A stretch of 64,000 nt of DNA from assembly GCF_900156695.1 (NCBI RefSeq), contig NZ_FTOM01000008.1:82568-146567 (forward strand), written 5' to 3'. The stretch comes from Phaeovulum vinaykumarii. Its GTDB lineage: Bacteria > Pseudomonadota > Alphaproteobacteria > Rhodobacterales > Rhodobacteraceae. The notes beneath the pieces were generated by a model. The model searched no databases. It was not told where the DNA came from and was given only the letters and a program-made list of their open reading frames with translations. How positions within the stretch are numbered: the first letter of the stretch is position 1; every line of letters begins with the position of its first letter. Both the position numbers and the translations under genes were made by a program. Below are positions 10,781 to 20,086 of this stretch, one piece after another.

Positions 10781-12348
10781 GCCTTCTGTCGCTGCGCGGG
10801 CTGACGCTGGATCTGGACGGGCGGCGGCTGCTGGAGGGCGTCGATCTTGACCTTGCCCCCGGCGAGAGGCTGGGCCTTGTCGGCGCCTCGGGGTCGGGCA
10901 AGTCATTGACGGCGCTGGCCGCGCTGGGGCTGGCGCCCGATCGCGCGCGCGTCACCGGCTCGGTCCGCCTGGAGGGGCGCGAGATCCTGGGTCTGCCCGA
11001 CCGGGCGCTCTGCGCGCTGCGCGGCGGGCGCATCGGCATGGTCTTTCAGGAGCCGATGACCGCGCTCAACCCCACCATGCGGATCGGCGCGCAGGTGGCC
11101 GAGACCGTGCGCCTGCACCGCCACGCCAGCCGCGCCGAGGCCGCCCGCATCGCCCGCGACCGGCTGGCCCGCGTCGGCATCGCGGACCCCGACCGTTATC
11201 CCCATGCGCTGTCGGGCGGGCAGCGCCAGCGCGTGGCCATCGCCATGGCCATCGCCTGCCGCCCCGCGCTGCTGATCGCCGACGAGCCCACAACCGCGCT
11301 CGATGTCACCACCCAGGCCGAGGTGCTGGACCTGCTGCGCGGTCTGTGCACCGACGAGGGCATGGGCCTTGTCCTCATCACCCATGACCTGGGCGTGGTG
11401 GCCGGGCTGACCGGGCGCGTTTCGGTGATGGAGGCCGGGCGCATCGTCGAGACCGGGCCGACCGCGCAGATCTTCGCCCGGCCCCAGGCCGCGATCACGC
11501 GCCGTCTGATCGCGGTGCAGCGGCCGCGCGTCGCCCCCGCCCGTCCCCGTGGCGCGCCGCTCCTGCAGGTGCGCGGGGCGGTGCGGCTCTATCCGCAGCC
11601 GCGGGCGGGGCTGGTCGGGCCGCGGCCGCATCTGCGCGCGCTCGACGGGGTGGAGCTGACGCTCCATGCCGGGGAATCGCTGGGGCTGGTCGGGCCCTCG
11701 GGCTGCGGGAAATCCACGCTGACGCGGGCGCTGGTCGGGCTCGAGCCGCTGGACGCGGGCCAGGTGACCCTTGACGGTGCGCCCGTCGGCCCCGAGATGG
11801 CCCCGGCCCTGCGCGCGCGCATGCAGATGGTGTTCCAGGACCCCTACGGCAGCTTCAACCCCCGCCACCGGGTCGCCCGCCTTCTGGCCGAGCCCTTCCA
11901 CCTGACCGGCCGGCCCGCCGACTGGCGCGACCGCGTGGCCCGTGCGCTGACCGAGGTGGGCCTGACCCCCGCGGACGCGGATCGCTACATCCACCAATTC
12001 TCGGGCGGGCAGCGCCAGCGGCTGGCCATCGCCCGCGCGCTGATCACCCGCCCGCAGCTGATCGTTCTGGACGAGGCGGTCTCGGCGCTTGATGTCGAGG
12101 TGCGCGCGCAGGTGCTGGACCTGCTGGCGCGGCTGCGCGACAGCCACGGGCTGGCCTATCTGTTCATCAGCCACGACCTGTCGGTGGTGCGCGCGCTGGT
12201 TTCGCGCGTGGCGGTGATGGAGGCCGGCCGCATCGTCGAGGACGGCCCGACCGAGGCGGTCTTTGCCAACCCCCGCCACCCGCTGACCCGGCGCCTGATC
12301 GCCGCCATTCCCGAAATACCCGGTCAAGATATCCCGCCGCCCGCGTGA
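10777..12348 (+). CDS. Peptide-type ABC transporter ATPase, two ATPase domains fused (DppD-DppF type)
   Basis: The 523-residue protein contains two complete ATPase domains, as in GsiA and YejF. Domain 1 has Walker [10 protein letters not shown] (about residue 33), signature LSGGQRQR and Walker [13 protein letters not shown]. Domain 2 starts near residue 265, with Walker [10 protein letters not shown], signature FSGGQRQR and Walker [13 protein letters not shown]; here the usual DEP is DEA, but the catalytic Glu is kept. Each domain ends in the MEAGRIVE stretch of the peptide-importer ATPases. The fusion replaces the separate DppD and DppF subunits. The aldehyde dehydrogenase gene follows after 16 bases. 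Confidence 0.93.
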   Translation: MSLLSLRGLTLDLDGRRLLEGVDLDLAPGERLGLVGASGSGKSLTALAALGLAPDRARVTGSVRLEGREILGLPDRALCALRGGRIGMVFQEPMTALNPTMRIGAQVAETVRLHRHASRAEAARIARDRLARVGIADPDRYPHALSGGQRQRVAIAMAIACRPALLIADEPTTALDVTTQAEVLDLLRGLCTDEGMGLVLITHDLGVVAGLTGRVSVMEAGRIVETGPTAQIFARPQAAITRRLIAVQRPRVAPARPRGAPLLQVRGAVRLYPQPRAGLVGPRPHLRALDGVELTLHAGESLGLVGPSGCGKSTLTRALVGLEPLDAGQVTLDGAPVGPEMAPALRARMQMVFQDPYGSFNPRHRVARLLAEPFHLTGRPADWRDRVARALTEVGLTPADADRYIHQFSGGQRQRLAIARALITRPQLIVLDEAVSALDVEVRAQVLDLLARLRDSHGLAYLFISHDLSVVRALVSRVAVMEAGRIVEDGPTEAVFANPRHPLTRRLIAAIPEIPGQDIPPPA

Positions 12349-12364
12349 CAGGAGGAGGCCACGC

Positions 12365-13822
12365 ATGAGACACGACACCAAAGCGCCCCTGTGGTTCGAC
12401 CCCGGCCAGATGCTGATCGGCGGCGAATGGGGCACCCCGCGCGCGACGCTTCCGGTCGAAGACCCCTCGACCGGCCGGGTCTTCGCCGAGATCGCCCGTG
12501 GAACCCCCGAGGACATCGACGCCGCCGTCGAGGCCGCCCGCACCGCCTTCGAAGGCGAATGGGGCGCGCTGCCGGCCTTCGAGAGGGGGCGGCTTCTGGC
12601 GCGGCTGGGCGATCTGGTCGCGGGCCGGGCCGAGGCGCTGGCCGAGATCGAATCGCGCGACGTGGGCAAGCCGCTGGCGCAGGCCCGCGCCGATGTGGCC
12701 GCGCTGTGCCGGTATCTGGAGTTCTACGCCGGGGCCGCCGACAAGCTGATGGGCGAGACGATCCCCTTCCAGCCCGGCTATACCGTCTACACCTTGCGCG
12801 AACCCCATGGCGTGACCGCCCATATCGTGCCCTGGAACTATCCGATGCAGATCATCGGCCGGTCGGTCGGGGCGGCGCTGGCGGCCGGGAACGCCTGTGT
12901 CGTCAAGCCCGCCGAGGAGGCCAGCCTGACCGCGCTGGCCTTCGCCCACCTGGCCGAGGAGGCGGGCTTTCCTCCCGGCGCGCTCAACATCGTGCCCGGC
13001 CTGGGCGAGGAAGCGGGTGCGGCCCTGTCCGCCCATCCCGGCATCGACCATGTGTCCTTCACCGGATCGGTCGGCGTGGGGCAGATGGTGCAGGCGGCCG
13101 CGGCGGCCAATGTGGTGCCGGTCACGCTCGAACTGGGCGGGAAATCGCCCCAGATCGTCTTTGCCGATGCCGATCTGGACCGCGCGCTACCCTTTCTGGT
13201 CAACGCCGGCCTCCAGAACGCGGGGCAGACCTGCTCGGCAGCCTCGCGCATCCTGGTGGCAGCGCCGATCCTCGAGGAGGTGCTTGCGCGCATGGCCGCG
13301 CGCTATGGCGCGCTGCGGGTGGGCCCGGCGCTGTCGGGGGCCGATGTGGGCCCGCTGATCTCGGCGCGCCAGAAACGCACGGTCGAGGGTTATCTCGCGC
13401 TGGGCCGCGATCTCGAGACCGTGGCCCAGGCCCCGCTGCCCGCCGATCTGCCCGCGGGCGGGCATTACGTGGCGCCGCGGCTGATGCGGGCGCCCGACCC
13501 CGGCCACCGCCTTGCGCGCGAGGAAATCTTCGGCCCCGCGCAGCTGGTCATCCCCTTCACCGACGAGGACGCGGCCGTAGCCATCGCCAATGGCACGGGC
13601 TACGGCCTTGTCGCCGGGGTCTGGAGCCGCGACGGCGGCCGCAGCATGCGGCTGGCGCGGCGACTGCGCGCGGGTCAGGTGTTCCTGAACAACTACGGCG
13701 CCGGCGGCGGGGTCGAGCTGCCCTTCGGCGGCCGCGGCCTGTCGGGGCACGGCCGCGAAAAGGGGTTCGAGGCGCTCTATGGCTTCACCGCGCTCAAGAC
13801 CGTGGCCGCCTGGCACGGATAG
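12365..13822 (+). CDS. NAD(P)-dependent aldehyde dehydrogenase
   Basis: A 485-residue member of the aldehyde dehydrogenase superfamily that oxidises an aldehyde to the acid. The coenzyme-binding VPWNYPM, the catalytic general base in LELGGKSPQIV, the nucleophilic cysteine in NAGQTCSA (about residue 290) and the EEIFGPAQ motif near residue 385 are all intact. A strong AGGAGG ribosome-binding site precedes the ATG. It lies 16 bases after the peptide-type transporter and upstream of a short-chain dehydrogenase and a P1 peptidase, so it probably acts on an aldehyde released from the imported compound. Betaine aldehyde, gamma-aminobutyraldehyde or other amino-aldehyde activity is possible, but the substrate cannot be assigned. 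Confidence 0.92.
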   Translation: MRHDTKAPLWFDPGQMLIGGEWGTPRATLPVEDPSTGRVFAEIARGTPEDIDAAVEAARTAFEGEWGALPAFERGRLLARLGDLVAGRAEALAEIESRDVGKPLAQARADVAALCRYLEFYAGAADKLMGETIPFQPGYTVYTLREPHGVTAHIVPWNYPMQIIGRSVGAALAAGNACVVKPAEEASLTALAFAHLAEEAGFPPGALNIVPGLGEEAGAALSAHPGIDHVSFTGSVGVGQMVQAAAAANVVPVTLELGGKSPQIVFADADLDRALPFLVNAGLQNAGQTCSAASRILVAAPILEEVLARMAARYGALRVGPALSGADVGPLISARQKRTVEGYLALGRDLETVAQAPLPADLPAGGHYVAPRLMRAPDPGHRLAREEIFGPAQLVIPFTDEDAAVAIANGTGYGLVAGVWSRDGGRSMRLARRLRAGQVFLNNYGAGGGVELPFGGRGLSGHGREKGFEALYGFTALKTVAAWHG

Positions 13823-13958
13823 CGCGCGAACGGGGCGCCACGCGCATCTCGGGCTTGCCTGACAGATCGCGTTTGGTGAATATCACGCGCGACAGCGGCG
13901 CCGGGATCGGGAGACGGCGCGCCCGTGCATCGGGCGACAGGGGGGGGAGAGCGCATTC

Positions 13959-14699
13959 ATGCGACTGGCAGGCAAGACCGCGATCGTGACCGGCGCGGCC
14001 TCGGGGTTTGGTGCGGGCATCGCCCAGCGCTTCGTGGCCGAGGGCGCTCAGGTGATGATCGCCGACATCAACGCCGCCGCCGCCGAGGCGCGGGCCGAGG
14101 AGATGGGCGCGATGGCCTGCCCGGTGGATGTGGCCGACGGCGTGTCGGTCGCGGCAATGGCCGCGGCGGCGCAGGCCGCCTGGGGGCGCGTGGACATCCT
14201 GGTCAACAATGCCGGCGTCACCCATCTGCCGCAGCCCCTCGAGGAGGTGTCCGAGGACGACTTCGACCGGGTGTGGCGGGTCAACGTGCGCTCGGTCTAT
14301 CTGACGGCGCGCGCCTTCGTGCCGATGATGAAGGCGGCCGGGACGGGCGCCATTCTCAACGTGGCCTCGACCGCCGGGCTATCACCGCGCCCGCGGCTGA
14401 GCTGGTACAACGCCTCCAAGGGCTGGATGCTGAGCGCCACCGAAGCCATGGCCATCGAACTGGCCCCCGACGGCGTGCGCGTCAACGCGCTGGCCCCCGT
14501 GGCCGGCGAGACCCCGCTTCTGGCGTCCTTCATGGGCGGGGACACCCCCGAGATGCGGGCGAAATTCCTGTCCACCATCCCGATCGGGCGCTTCTCGACA
14601 CCGGCCGACATGGCCGCGGCGGCGACTTTCCTGTGCTCGGACGAGGCGGCCATGATCACCGGCGCGGTTCTGCGTGTCGATGGCGGCCGCTGCATCTGA
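13959..14699 (+). CDS. Short-chain dehydrogenase/reductase (SDR family)
   Basis: A 246-residue classical SDR oxidoreductase. The cofactor motif is TGAASGFGAG (residues 11-20), followed by ADIN with an acidic residue at the end of the second strand, which favours NAD(H) over NADP(H). NNAG (about residue 86) and the catalytic triad Ser, Tyr and Lys are present as VASTAG and the YNASK motif. The C-terminus DGGRCI is typical of the 3-oxoacyl reductase-like group. A GGGGGGAGAG ribosome-binding region precedes the ATG. It sits between the aldehyde dehydrogenase and the P1 peptidase on the same strand; the 136-base gap before it could hold an extra promoter. Confidence 0.92.
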   Translation: MRLAGKTAIVTGAASGFGAGIAQRFVAEGAQVMIADINAAAAEARAEEMGAMACPVDVADGVSVAAMAAAAQAAWGRVDILVNNAGVTHLPQPLEEVSEDDFDRVWRVNVRSVYLTARAFVPMMKAAGTGAILNVASTAGLSPRPRLSWYNASKGWMLSATEAMAIELAPDGVRVNALAPVAGETPLLASFMGGDTPEMRAKFLSTIPIGRFSTPADMAAAATFLCSDEAAMITGAVLRVDGGRCI

Positions 14700-14714
14700 C
14701 GGGGGGACAGGCTC

Positions 14715-15740
14715 ATGCAACCAGGCGCGCGCAACCTGATCACCGACATCGAGGGCCTTCGGGTCGGCAATGCCGCCGATGAACGCTTGCGCTCGGGGAC
14801 CACGGTGCTTGTGGCCGACCGGCCGGTGATGGCGGCGGTGCAGGTGATGGGCGGCGCCCCCGGCACCCGCGAGACCGACCTTCTGGCCCCCGACCGTCTG
14901 GTCAGCGCGGTCGATGCACTGGTGCTGTCGGGGGGATCGGCCTTCGGGCTGGAGGCCGCGGGCGGCGTCATGGACGGGCTGCGCGCGATGGGCCGCGGCT
15001 TTGCCGTGGGCCCCGTGCGCGTGCCGATCGTGCCTGCCGCGATCCTGTTCGACCTGACCAACGGCGGCGACAAAAACTGGACCACGAACCCCTATCCGGC
15101 GCTGGGCCGCGCCGCCCTGGCCAATGCCGCGCCAGCGTTCGAGATCGGCACCGCGGGCGCCGGCACCGGGGCGATCACCGCCAATCTCAAGGGGGGGCTG
15201 GGGTCGGCCTCGGCGGTGCTGGACAGCGGGCTGACCCTGGGCGCGCTGGTCGCGGTCAACAGCCTGGGCGCCGTGACCGTGGGGGAAAGCCCGCATTTCT
15301 GGGCCGCCCCCTGGGAGATGGAGGCCGAATTCGGCGGCCTCGGCCCCGCGCCCGATCTTTCCGGGATCGCCGCGGCCGAGCCGATGCCGCTCAAGCGGCT
15401 GCGCGAGGCCACGACCATCGCCATCGTCGCCACCGATGCCAAGCTCGATCAGGGGCAGTTGCAGCGGCTGGCCGTGGCCGCCCATGACGGCATGGCGCGC
15501 GCCATCGTGCCCAGCCACACGCCCTTCGACGGCGATCTGGTCTTCTCGGTCAGCACCGGGGCGCGCCCGCTCTGCGATCCGCTGGCCGATCCCTTCGTGC
15601 TGGGCCATGCCGCCGCCGCGTGCCTTGCGCGCGCCATCGCCCGTGCGGTCCACGCCGCCCGGCCCCAGCCCGGCGACATGTCCCCGGCCTATCCCGCCTA
15701 CCACCGCGCGGCGCTTGCCGCACGCGGCCTGCGCGCCTAG
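14715..15740 (+). CDS. P1-family (DmpA-like) aminopeptidase, MEROPS S58
   Basis: Members of this family are self-cleaving Ntn-type hydrolases such as DmpA and BapA, which remove N-terminal residues, including D- or beta-amino acids, from peptides and amides. The 341-residue product has the conserved SGGSAFGL near residue 72, the block GAGTGAITANLKGGLGSAS (149-166) and the cleavage site Asn182-Ser183 in VAVNSLGAVTVG; Ser183 would become the N-terminal nucleophile of the small subunit. It starts 15 bases after the SDR gene. Linkage to a peptide-type importer and two dehydrogenases suggests intracellular hydrolysis of an imported peptide or amide. Confidence 0.9.
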   Translation: MQPGARNLITDIEGLRVGNAADERLRSGTTVLVADRPVMAAVQVMGGAPGTRETDLLAPDRLVSAVDALVLSGGSAFGLEAAGGVMDGLRAMGRGFAVGPVRVPIVPAAILFDLTNGGDKNWTTNPYPALGRAALANAAPAFEIGTAGAGTGAITANLKGGLGSASAVLDSGLTLGALVAVNSLGAVTVGESPHFWAAPWEMEAEFGGLGPAPDLSGIAAAEPMPLKRLREATTIAIVATDAKLDQGQLQRLAVAAHDGMARAIVPSHTPFDGDLVFSVSTGARPLCDPLADPFVLGHAAAACLARAIARAVHAARPQPGDMSPAYPAYHRAALAARGLRA

Positions 15741-15772
15741 GCTGGACGCATCCCAGGCGGAGGAACCCCACC

Positions 15773-16366
15773 ATGACACCGCGCAGTTTGCTGCCCCAGT
15801 CTCGCCTTTTGCCCCTGTCCCTGATCGCCGCGACGCTGGCCCTGCCGGCCACCGCGGCCCGTGCGGACGAGGTCACCGACACGCTGAACGCCGCGCGCGC
15901 GGCCTATGAGGCCGGCGATATCGCCGCGGCCACCGAAGAGGTCGCCTTTGCCAGCCAGCTTCTTCAGGCGATGAAGGTCGAGGGGCTGGCGGCCTTTCTG
16001 CCCGCCGCCCCCGAGGGCTGGACCCGCGAGATCGACACCGAGATGAATGCGGGCCTTGCGATGATGGGCGGCGGCGCGGGGGCCGCGGCGCGCTATGACA
16101 ACGGCACCGACAGCTTCACCATCACGCTGATGGCCGACAATCCGATGGTGGCCGCCATGTCCGGCATGCTGGGCGGGGCGATGATGGGCGCCATGGGCAA
16201 GATCACCCGCATCGGCCGCGAGAAATTCGTCCAGCAGGACGGCGGCGATCTGGTCGCGCTGGTCGGCAACCGCGTTCTGGTGCAGGCCGAGGGCGCCGAT
16301 CTCGAGGTGATGCGCCCGGTTCTTGCGGCCATCGACTTTCCCACCCTGGCCGACTGGGGCCGCTGA
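15773..16366 (+). CDS. Secreted hypothetical protein (197 aa)
   Basis: I do not recognise a named family. The product begins with a signal peptide (MTPRSLLPQSRLLPLSLIAA, cleavage near ARADEV), followed by a helical region containing AARAAYEAGDIAAATEEVAFAS, which resembles a single TPR-like hairpin. A Gly/Met-rich segment MMGGGAGAA and a second one AMSGMLGGAMMGAMG follow. The rest is predicted beta-rich, ending VLVQAEGADLEVMRPVLAAIDF. A GGAGG ribosome-binding site fits the ATG at 15773. It is 32 bases after the P1 peptidase gene and may be cotranscribed, but there is no evident functional link. Confidence 0.75.
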   Translation: MTPRSLLPQSRLLPLSLIAATLALPATAARADEVTDTLNAARAAYEAGDIAAATEEVAFASQLLQAMKVEGLAAFLPAAPEGWTREIDTEMNAGLAMMGGGAGAAARYDNGTDSFTITLMADNPMVAAMSGMLGGAMMGAMGKITRIGREKFVQQDGGDLVALVGNRVLVQAEGADLEVMRPVLAAIDFPTLADWGR

Positions 16367-16392
16367 CGGGCGACGCGCCCGATGCCAGACGC

Positions 16393-16883
16393 TCAGGGCC
16401 CCGCGCGCCCCAGCACCGTATCCAGAAGGGGCGCGGGGCCCGCAAGCCCCTCGATCACGTCGAAATGGTGCCGCCCGGCCTCCTCGGTCAGCGGCACGCC
16501 CCAGGCCTGCGCCAGATCGCGGCTTTGTTCCAGAAAGGCGGGGCGTTCGTCCGCGCCCACCCACAGATGCACATCCGCCCCCGGCCGCGGCACCAGCAGC
16601 GCGGGGCTTTCGGCGGCCACCTCGGCGGCGTCGATCCTCAGCTGGGCGTTCATCGAGGTGCGCATCAGGGGCGCCAGATCCCCCAGCCCCGAGATCGGCA
16701 CGATCCGCCCCAGCCGCGCGGCCACCCCCGGCGGCAGCGCCGCCCCGGCCCATAGACCAGCCCCGGCGTCAGCCGCGCCCCCAGCGCCCGACGAAAGGCC
16801 GCCGCCTGCGCCACCCAGCGGTCGGGATAAAGCGCGCCCTCGGGGATATGGGCGGCGTTGGCATAGGCGTCGTCCAGGTCCAT
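16393..16883 (-). pseudogene. Alpha/beta hydrolase (kynurenine formamidase-like), internal deletion and frameshift
   Basis: Two fragments in different frames match the two ends of one hydrolase. The N-terminal piece (from ATG 16883) reads MDLDDAYANAAHIPEG through ALGARLTPGLVYGPG. The C-terminal piece (16393 to about 16750) reads PPGVAARLGRIVPISGLGDL through the catalytic-histidine region EAGRHHFDVIEGL. In proteins of this group that I know, these stretches flank a segment of roughly 130 residues carrying the oxyanion HGG motif and the nucleophile GHSAGG; here the ends abut at about 16745 with a frame change. The gene therefore lacks its nucleophile and is very probably dead. The assignment to the formamidase-like group rests on recall of the family's N-terminal DDAY and PISG motifs. 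Confidence 0.72.
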
Positions 16884-16980
16884 CAGATCACGGGCTCTTG
16901 CAGGGGGAACGGGGGCCGCCGTGCTGGACAAGCACCGGCGGGAATGCTCAACCTCTAGCACGTTCTGACCCGAGGTGCAC

Positions 16981-18459
16981 ATGACCGATTCCGCGACCCG
17001 CCTGAAAAGCCTGCTCAAAGACCCCTCGCTTCTGGCGACGCGCGCCTATGTGGCCGGCGAATGGATCGCGGCCGACGACGGCGCCACCTTCGCCGTGACG
17101 AACCCCGCCCATGGCGACGTGATCTGCGAGGTGCCCGACCTTGGCCGCGCCGAGACCGCCCGCGCCATTGCCGCGGCACAGACGGCAATGACGGATTGGG
17201 CCGCGCGCACCGGCAAGGAACGCGCCCAGATCCTGCGCCGCTGGTTCGAGCTGATGATCGAGAACCAGGACGATCTGGCCGCGATCCTGACCGCCGAGAT
17301 GGGCAAGCCGCTGGCCGAAGCCAAGGGCGAGATCGCCTATGGCGCCAGCTTCATCGAATGGTTCGGCGAAGAGGCCAAGCGCATCTACGGCGAGACCATC
17401 CCCGGCCACATGCGCGACAAGCGCATCACCGTGCTGAAACAGCCGATCGGCGTGGTGGGCTCGATCACGCCGTGGAACTTTCCCAATGCGATGATCACCC
17501 GCAAATGCGGCCCGGCGCTGGCGGCAGGCTGCGGCTTTGTCGCCCGGCCCGCGGCCGAGACCCCGCTTTCGGCGCTGGCGCTGGCGGTGCTGGGCGAACG
17601 CGCGGGCCTGCCGGCGGGTATCCTGTCGGTAATCACCTCGACGCAATCCTCGGCCATCGGCAAGGAATTCTGCGAAAACCCCGTGGTGCGCAAGCTCACC
17701 TTCACCGGCTCGACCGAGGTCGGGCGCATCCTGTTGCGCCAGGCCGCCGATCAGGTGATGAAATGCTCGATGGAGCTGGGCGGCAACGCGCCCTTCATCG
17801 TCTTCGACGACGCCGATCTGGACGCCGCCGTGCAGGGCGCCATGGCCTCGAAGTTCCGCAACAACGGCCAGACCTGCGTCTGCGCCAACCGCATCTATGT
17901 GCAATCCGGCGTCCATGATGCCTTCGCCGCCAAGCTGGCCCAGGCCGTGGCCGCGCTGCGGGTGGGCGACGGGCTGGACGCCGGCGTCGAGACGGGCCCG
18001 CTGATCAACGAAAAGGCCGTCGAGAAGGTCGAGGAACATATCGCCGATGTCGTCGCCGGCGGCGGACAGGTGCTGACCGGCGGGCGCCGGCATGCGCTGG
18101 GCGGCACCTATTTCGAACCGACCGTGGTGACCGGCGTCACCCAGGACATGAAAGTGTCGACCGAGGAAACCTTTGGCCCGCTGGCGCCGCTCTTTCGCTT
18201 CGAGACCGAGGAAGAGGTGATCGCGCAGGCCAATGCCACGATCTTCGGGCTGGCCAGCTATTTCTACGCCCGCGACATCGGCCGGATCACCCGCGTGCAG
18301 GAAGGGCTGGAATATGGCATCGTCGGCGTGAACACCGGCATCATCTCGACCGAGGTCGCCCCCTTCGGCGGGGTCAAGCAATCGGGGCTGGGCCGCGAGG
18401 GTTCGCGTCACGGGATCGAGGATTACCTCGAGATGAAATACGTCTGCCTGTCGATCTGA
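16981..18459 (+). CDS. gabD: Succinate-semialdehyde dehydrogenase
   Basis: GabD oxidises succinic semialdehyde to succinate with NAD(P), the last step of GABA use. The 492-residue product shows TPWNFPNAMITRK (cofactor and substrate channel), MELGGNAPFIVF with the general base, the catalytic cysteine in NNGQTCVCANR (the CVC triplet is characteristic of GabD) and EETFGPLAPLF. The C-terminus GGVKQSGLGREGSRHG is also diagnostic. The start at 16981 is supported by a GAGG site five bases upstream; the upstream in-frame ATG at 16975 is too close to that site. The gene stands alone and is closed by a strong hairpin terminator. Confidence 0.92.
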   Translation: MTDSATRLKSLLKDPSLLATRAYVAGEWIAADDGATFAVTNPAHGDVICEVPDLGRAETARAIAAAQTAMTDWAARTGKERAQILRRWFELMIENQDDLAAILTAEMGKPLAEAKGEIAYGASFIEWFGEEAKRIYGETIPGHMRDKRITVLKQPIGVVGSITPWNFPNAMITRKCGPALAAGCGFVARPAAETPLSALALAVLGERAGLPAGILSVITSTQSSAIGKEFCENPVVRKLTFTGSTEVGRILLRQAADQVMKCSMELGGNAPFIVFDDADLDAAVQGAMASKFRNNGQTCVCANRIYVQSGVHDAFAAKLAQAVAALRVGDGLDAGVETGPLINEKAVEKVEEHIADVVAGGGQVLTGGRRHALGGTYFEPTVVTGVTQDMKVSTEETFGPLAPLFRFETEEEVIAQANATIFGLASYFYARDIGRITRVQEGLEYGIVGVNTGIISTEVAPFGGVKQSGLGREGSRHGIEDYLEMKYVCLSI

Positions 18460-18488
18460 GCACGGCCGCGCCGATCTGCAATGACGAA

Positions 18489-18510
18489 GGGCCGCCCCTC
18501 GGGGCGGCCC
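18489..18510. terminator. Rho-independent terminator between convergent gabD and trcR
   Basis: A perfect 10-base inverted repeat (GGGCCGCCCC and its complement, with a 2-base centre, so in practice about 9 pairs with a 4-base loop) is followed by TTTGCATTT on the plus strand. It lies 29 bases after gabD and 33 before the end of trcR and could serve both. Confidence 0.8.
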
Positions 18511-18543
18511 TTTGCATTTCCGCGGACCCGTGCGGGGACTGGC

Positions 18544-19308
18544 TCAGCGATGATCGTCGTCGTCGTCATCGGCATCGCCGTCGGGAAGGTTGAAGAAGCT
18601 GTCCGCATCGGAATAGTCGCGCGGGTTTTCCTCTTCCTCGCCCTCGGCGCCGCCGCCCAGGGTGAAATTCTCCAGCCCGGCGATGGCGGTCGGCAGGCGC
18701 GGTTCGGTCGACATGGCCAGCGAGGATTCCGTCGACACCAGCTTGCGCCGTTCGTCGTCGGTCATCATGCCCCCCTCGGCGGCCTTGCGGCGGGCGGCCT
18801 TCTGCACCTCGGTGTCCAGCTCGGACTGGCGGCACAGCCCCAGCGCCACCGGGTCGATCGGCTGGATATTGGCGATGTTCCAATGCGTCCGCTCGCGGAT
18901 CGAGGCGATCGTGGGCTTTGTCGTGCCGACCAGACGCGCGATCTGGGCATCGGCCAGCTCGGGGTGGAACTTGACCAGCCACAGGATCGCGGCGGGGCGG
19001 TCCTGACGCTTGGACAGCGGCGTATAGCGCGGCCCGCGGCGCTTTTCCTCGCCCACGGCGGCGGGGTTGAACTTGAGCCGCAGCTTGTAGAGCGGGTCTT
19101 TCTCGCCCTTCTCGATCTCGCCGGGGTCAAGCTGGTTCGAGGCGACCGGGTCAAAGCCCTTCACGCCCGCGGCCACGTCACCGTCAGCGATGCCCTGCAC
19201 TTCCAGCTCGTGCATGCCGCAGAAATCCGCGATCTGCTTGAACGTCAGCGTGGTATTGTCCACAAGCCAGACGGCGGTGGCCTTGGACATCAACGGCTTC
19301 GAGGTCAT
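18544..19308 (-). CDS. trcR: DUF1013 protein, TrcR-type cell-cycle transcriptional regulator
   Basis: This alphaproteobacterial family is annotated as the cell-cycle transcriptional regulator TrcR. The 254-residue product starts MSKATAVWLVDNTTLTFKQI (after MTSKPL), followed by a helix-turn-helix-like stretch FCGMHELEVQGIADGDV. A second block, QIARLVGTTKPTIASIRERTHWN near residue 125, looks like another DNA-binding helix pair. The tail is very acidic (GEEEENP, then a run of Asp before the final His-Arg). A GGAGAGAG ribosome-binding site fits the ATG at 19308. It is divergent from the RNase T2 gene with about 125 bases between them. Confidence 0.85.
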   Translation of the reverse strand: MTSKPLMSKATAVWLVDNTTLTFKQIADFCGMHELEVQGIADGDVAAGVKGFDPVASNQLDPGEIEKGEKDPLYKLRLKFNPAAVGEEKRRGPRYTPLSKRQDRPAAILWLVKFHPELADAQIARLVGTTKPTIASIRERTHWNIANIQPIDPVALGLCRQSELDTEVQKAARRKAAEGGMMTDDERRKLVSTESSLAMSTEPRLPTAIAGLENFTLGGGAEGEEEENPRDYSDADSFFNLPDGDADDDDDDHR

Positions 19309-19432
19309 GGGACTCTCTCCATTGCACAAACCTTTCCCGCGCCGGGAAAACGGCTGCGGCCGGGGCCGCGGGTCCACTTTCGGGGGGATTGCGCCCGTGT
19401 ATAGTGGAGAAAGGCGTTGGAGGAAAGTGAAA

Positions 19433-20086
19433 ATGCGTATGGGAATGCGGGCGGCGGCGGGGCTGGCGGCGCTGGTGCTGGCGGTTTCGGCGGCCCTGGC
19501 CGAGGGCGAGAGGGCGGGCGATTTCGACCATTACGTGCTGGCGCTGTCGTGGTCGCCTTCGTGGTGCGCGACGACCGGCGCGACACGGGGCGACCCGCAA
19601 TGCGCGCCCGGACGCGCGGCGCGCTTCGTGCTGCATGGGCTCTGGCCGCAATACGGCGATGGCGGCTGGCCCAGCTTCTGTCACAGCCCGGCGCCGGACC
19701 CGAGCCGGGCGCAAACCGCCGCGATGGCCGACATCATGGGCAATCCGGGCGCGGCCTGGTACCAGTGGAAGAAGCACGGGCGCTGTGCGGGCCTGGCCGC
19801 GGCGGATTATTTCAGTCTGGCGCGCCGGGCGCTGGCCGGAGTGACCATCCCGCCGGTCCTGCAGGAGATCGACCACGACGTGCGCCTGCCCGCGTCGGTG
19901 ATCGAGGCGGCCTTTCTCGAGGTCAACCCCGCGTTTCGTCCGGACATGGTGACGATCACCTGCAAGGGCGAAAGGATCGCCGAGGTGCGGCTGTGCCTGA
20001 CGCGCGATCTGGCCCCGCGGCCCTGCGCGGGGCCCGCCGCGCGCGACTGCCGGGCGCAATCGGCGCTTCTGGCCGCGCCGCGCTGA
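19433..20086 (+). CDS. Secreted ribonuclease T2 family protein
   Basis: The 217-residue product begins with a signal peptide (about residues 1-23, cleavage after ALA) and has the two signature blocks of T2 RNases: FVLHGLWPQ at 65-73 with the first catalytic histidine (His68), and the WKKHGRC block at 112-118 with the Lys-His pair. The position usually held by the catalytic Glu before the Trp is Gln111 here (YQW), which may alter activity. Several cysteines are consistent with disulfides in the periplasm. A GGAGG site eight bases before the ATG at 19433 decides the start. It would degrade RNA to nucleotides outside the cytoplasm. Confidence 0.87.
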   Translation: MRMGMRAAAGLAALVLAVSAALAEGERAGDFDHYVLALSWSPSWCATTGATRGDPQCAPGRAARFVLHGLWPQYGDGGWPSFCHSPAPDPSRAQTAAMADIMGNPGAAWYQWKKHGRCAGLAAADYFSLARRALAGVTIPPVLQEIDHDVRLPASVIEAAFLEVNPAFRPDMVTITCKGERIAEVRLCLTRDLAPRPCAGPAARDCRAQSALLAAPR

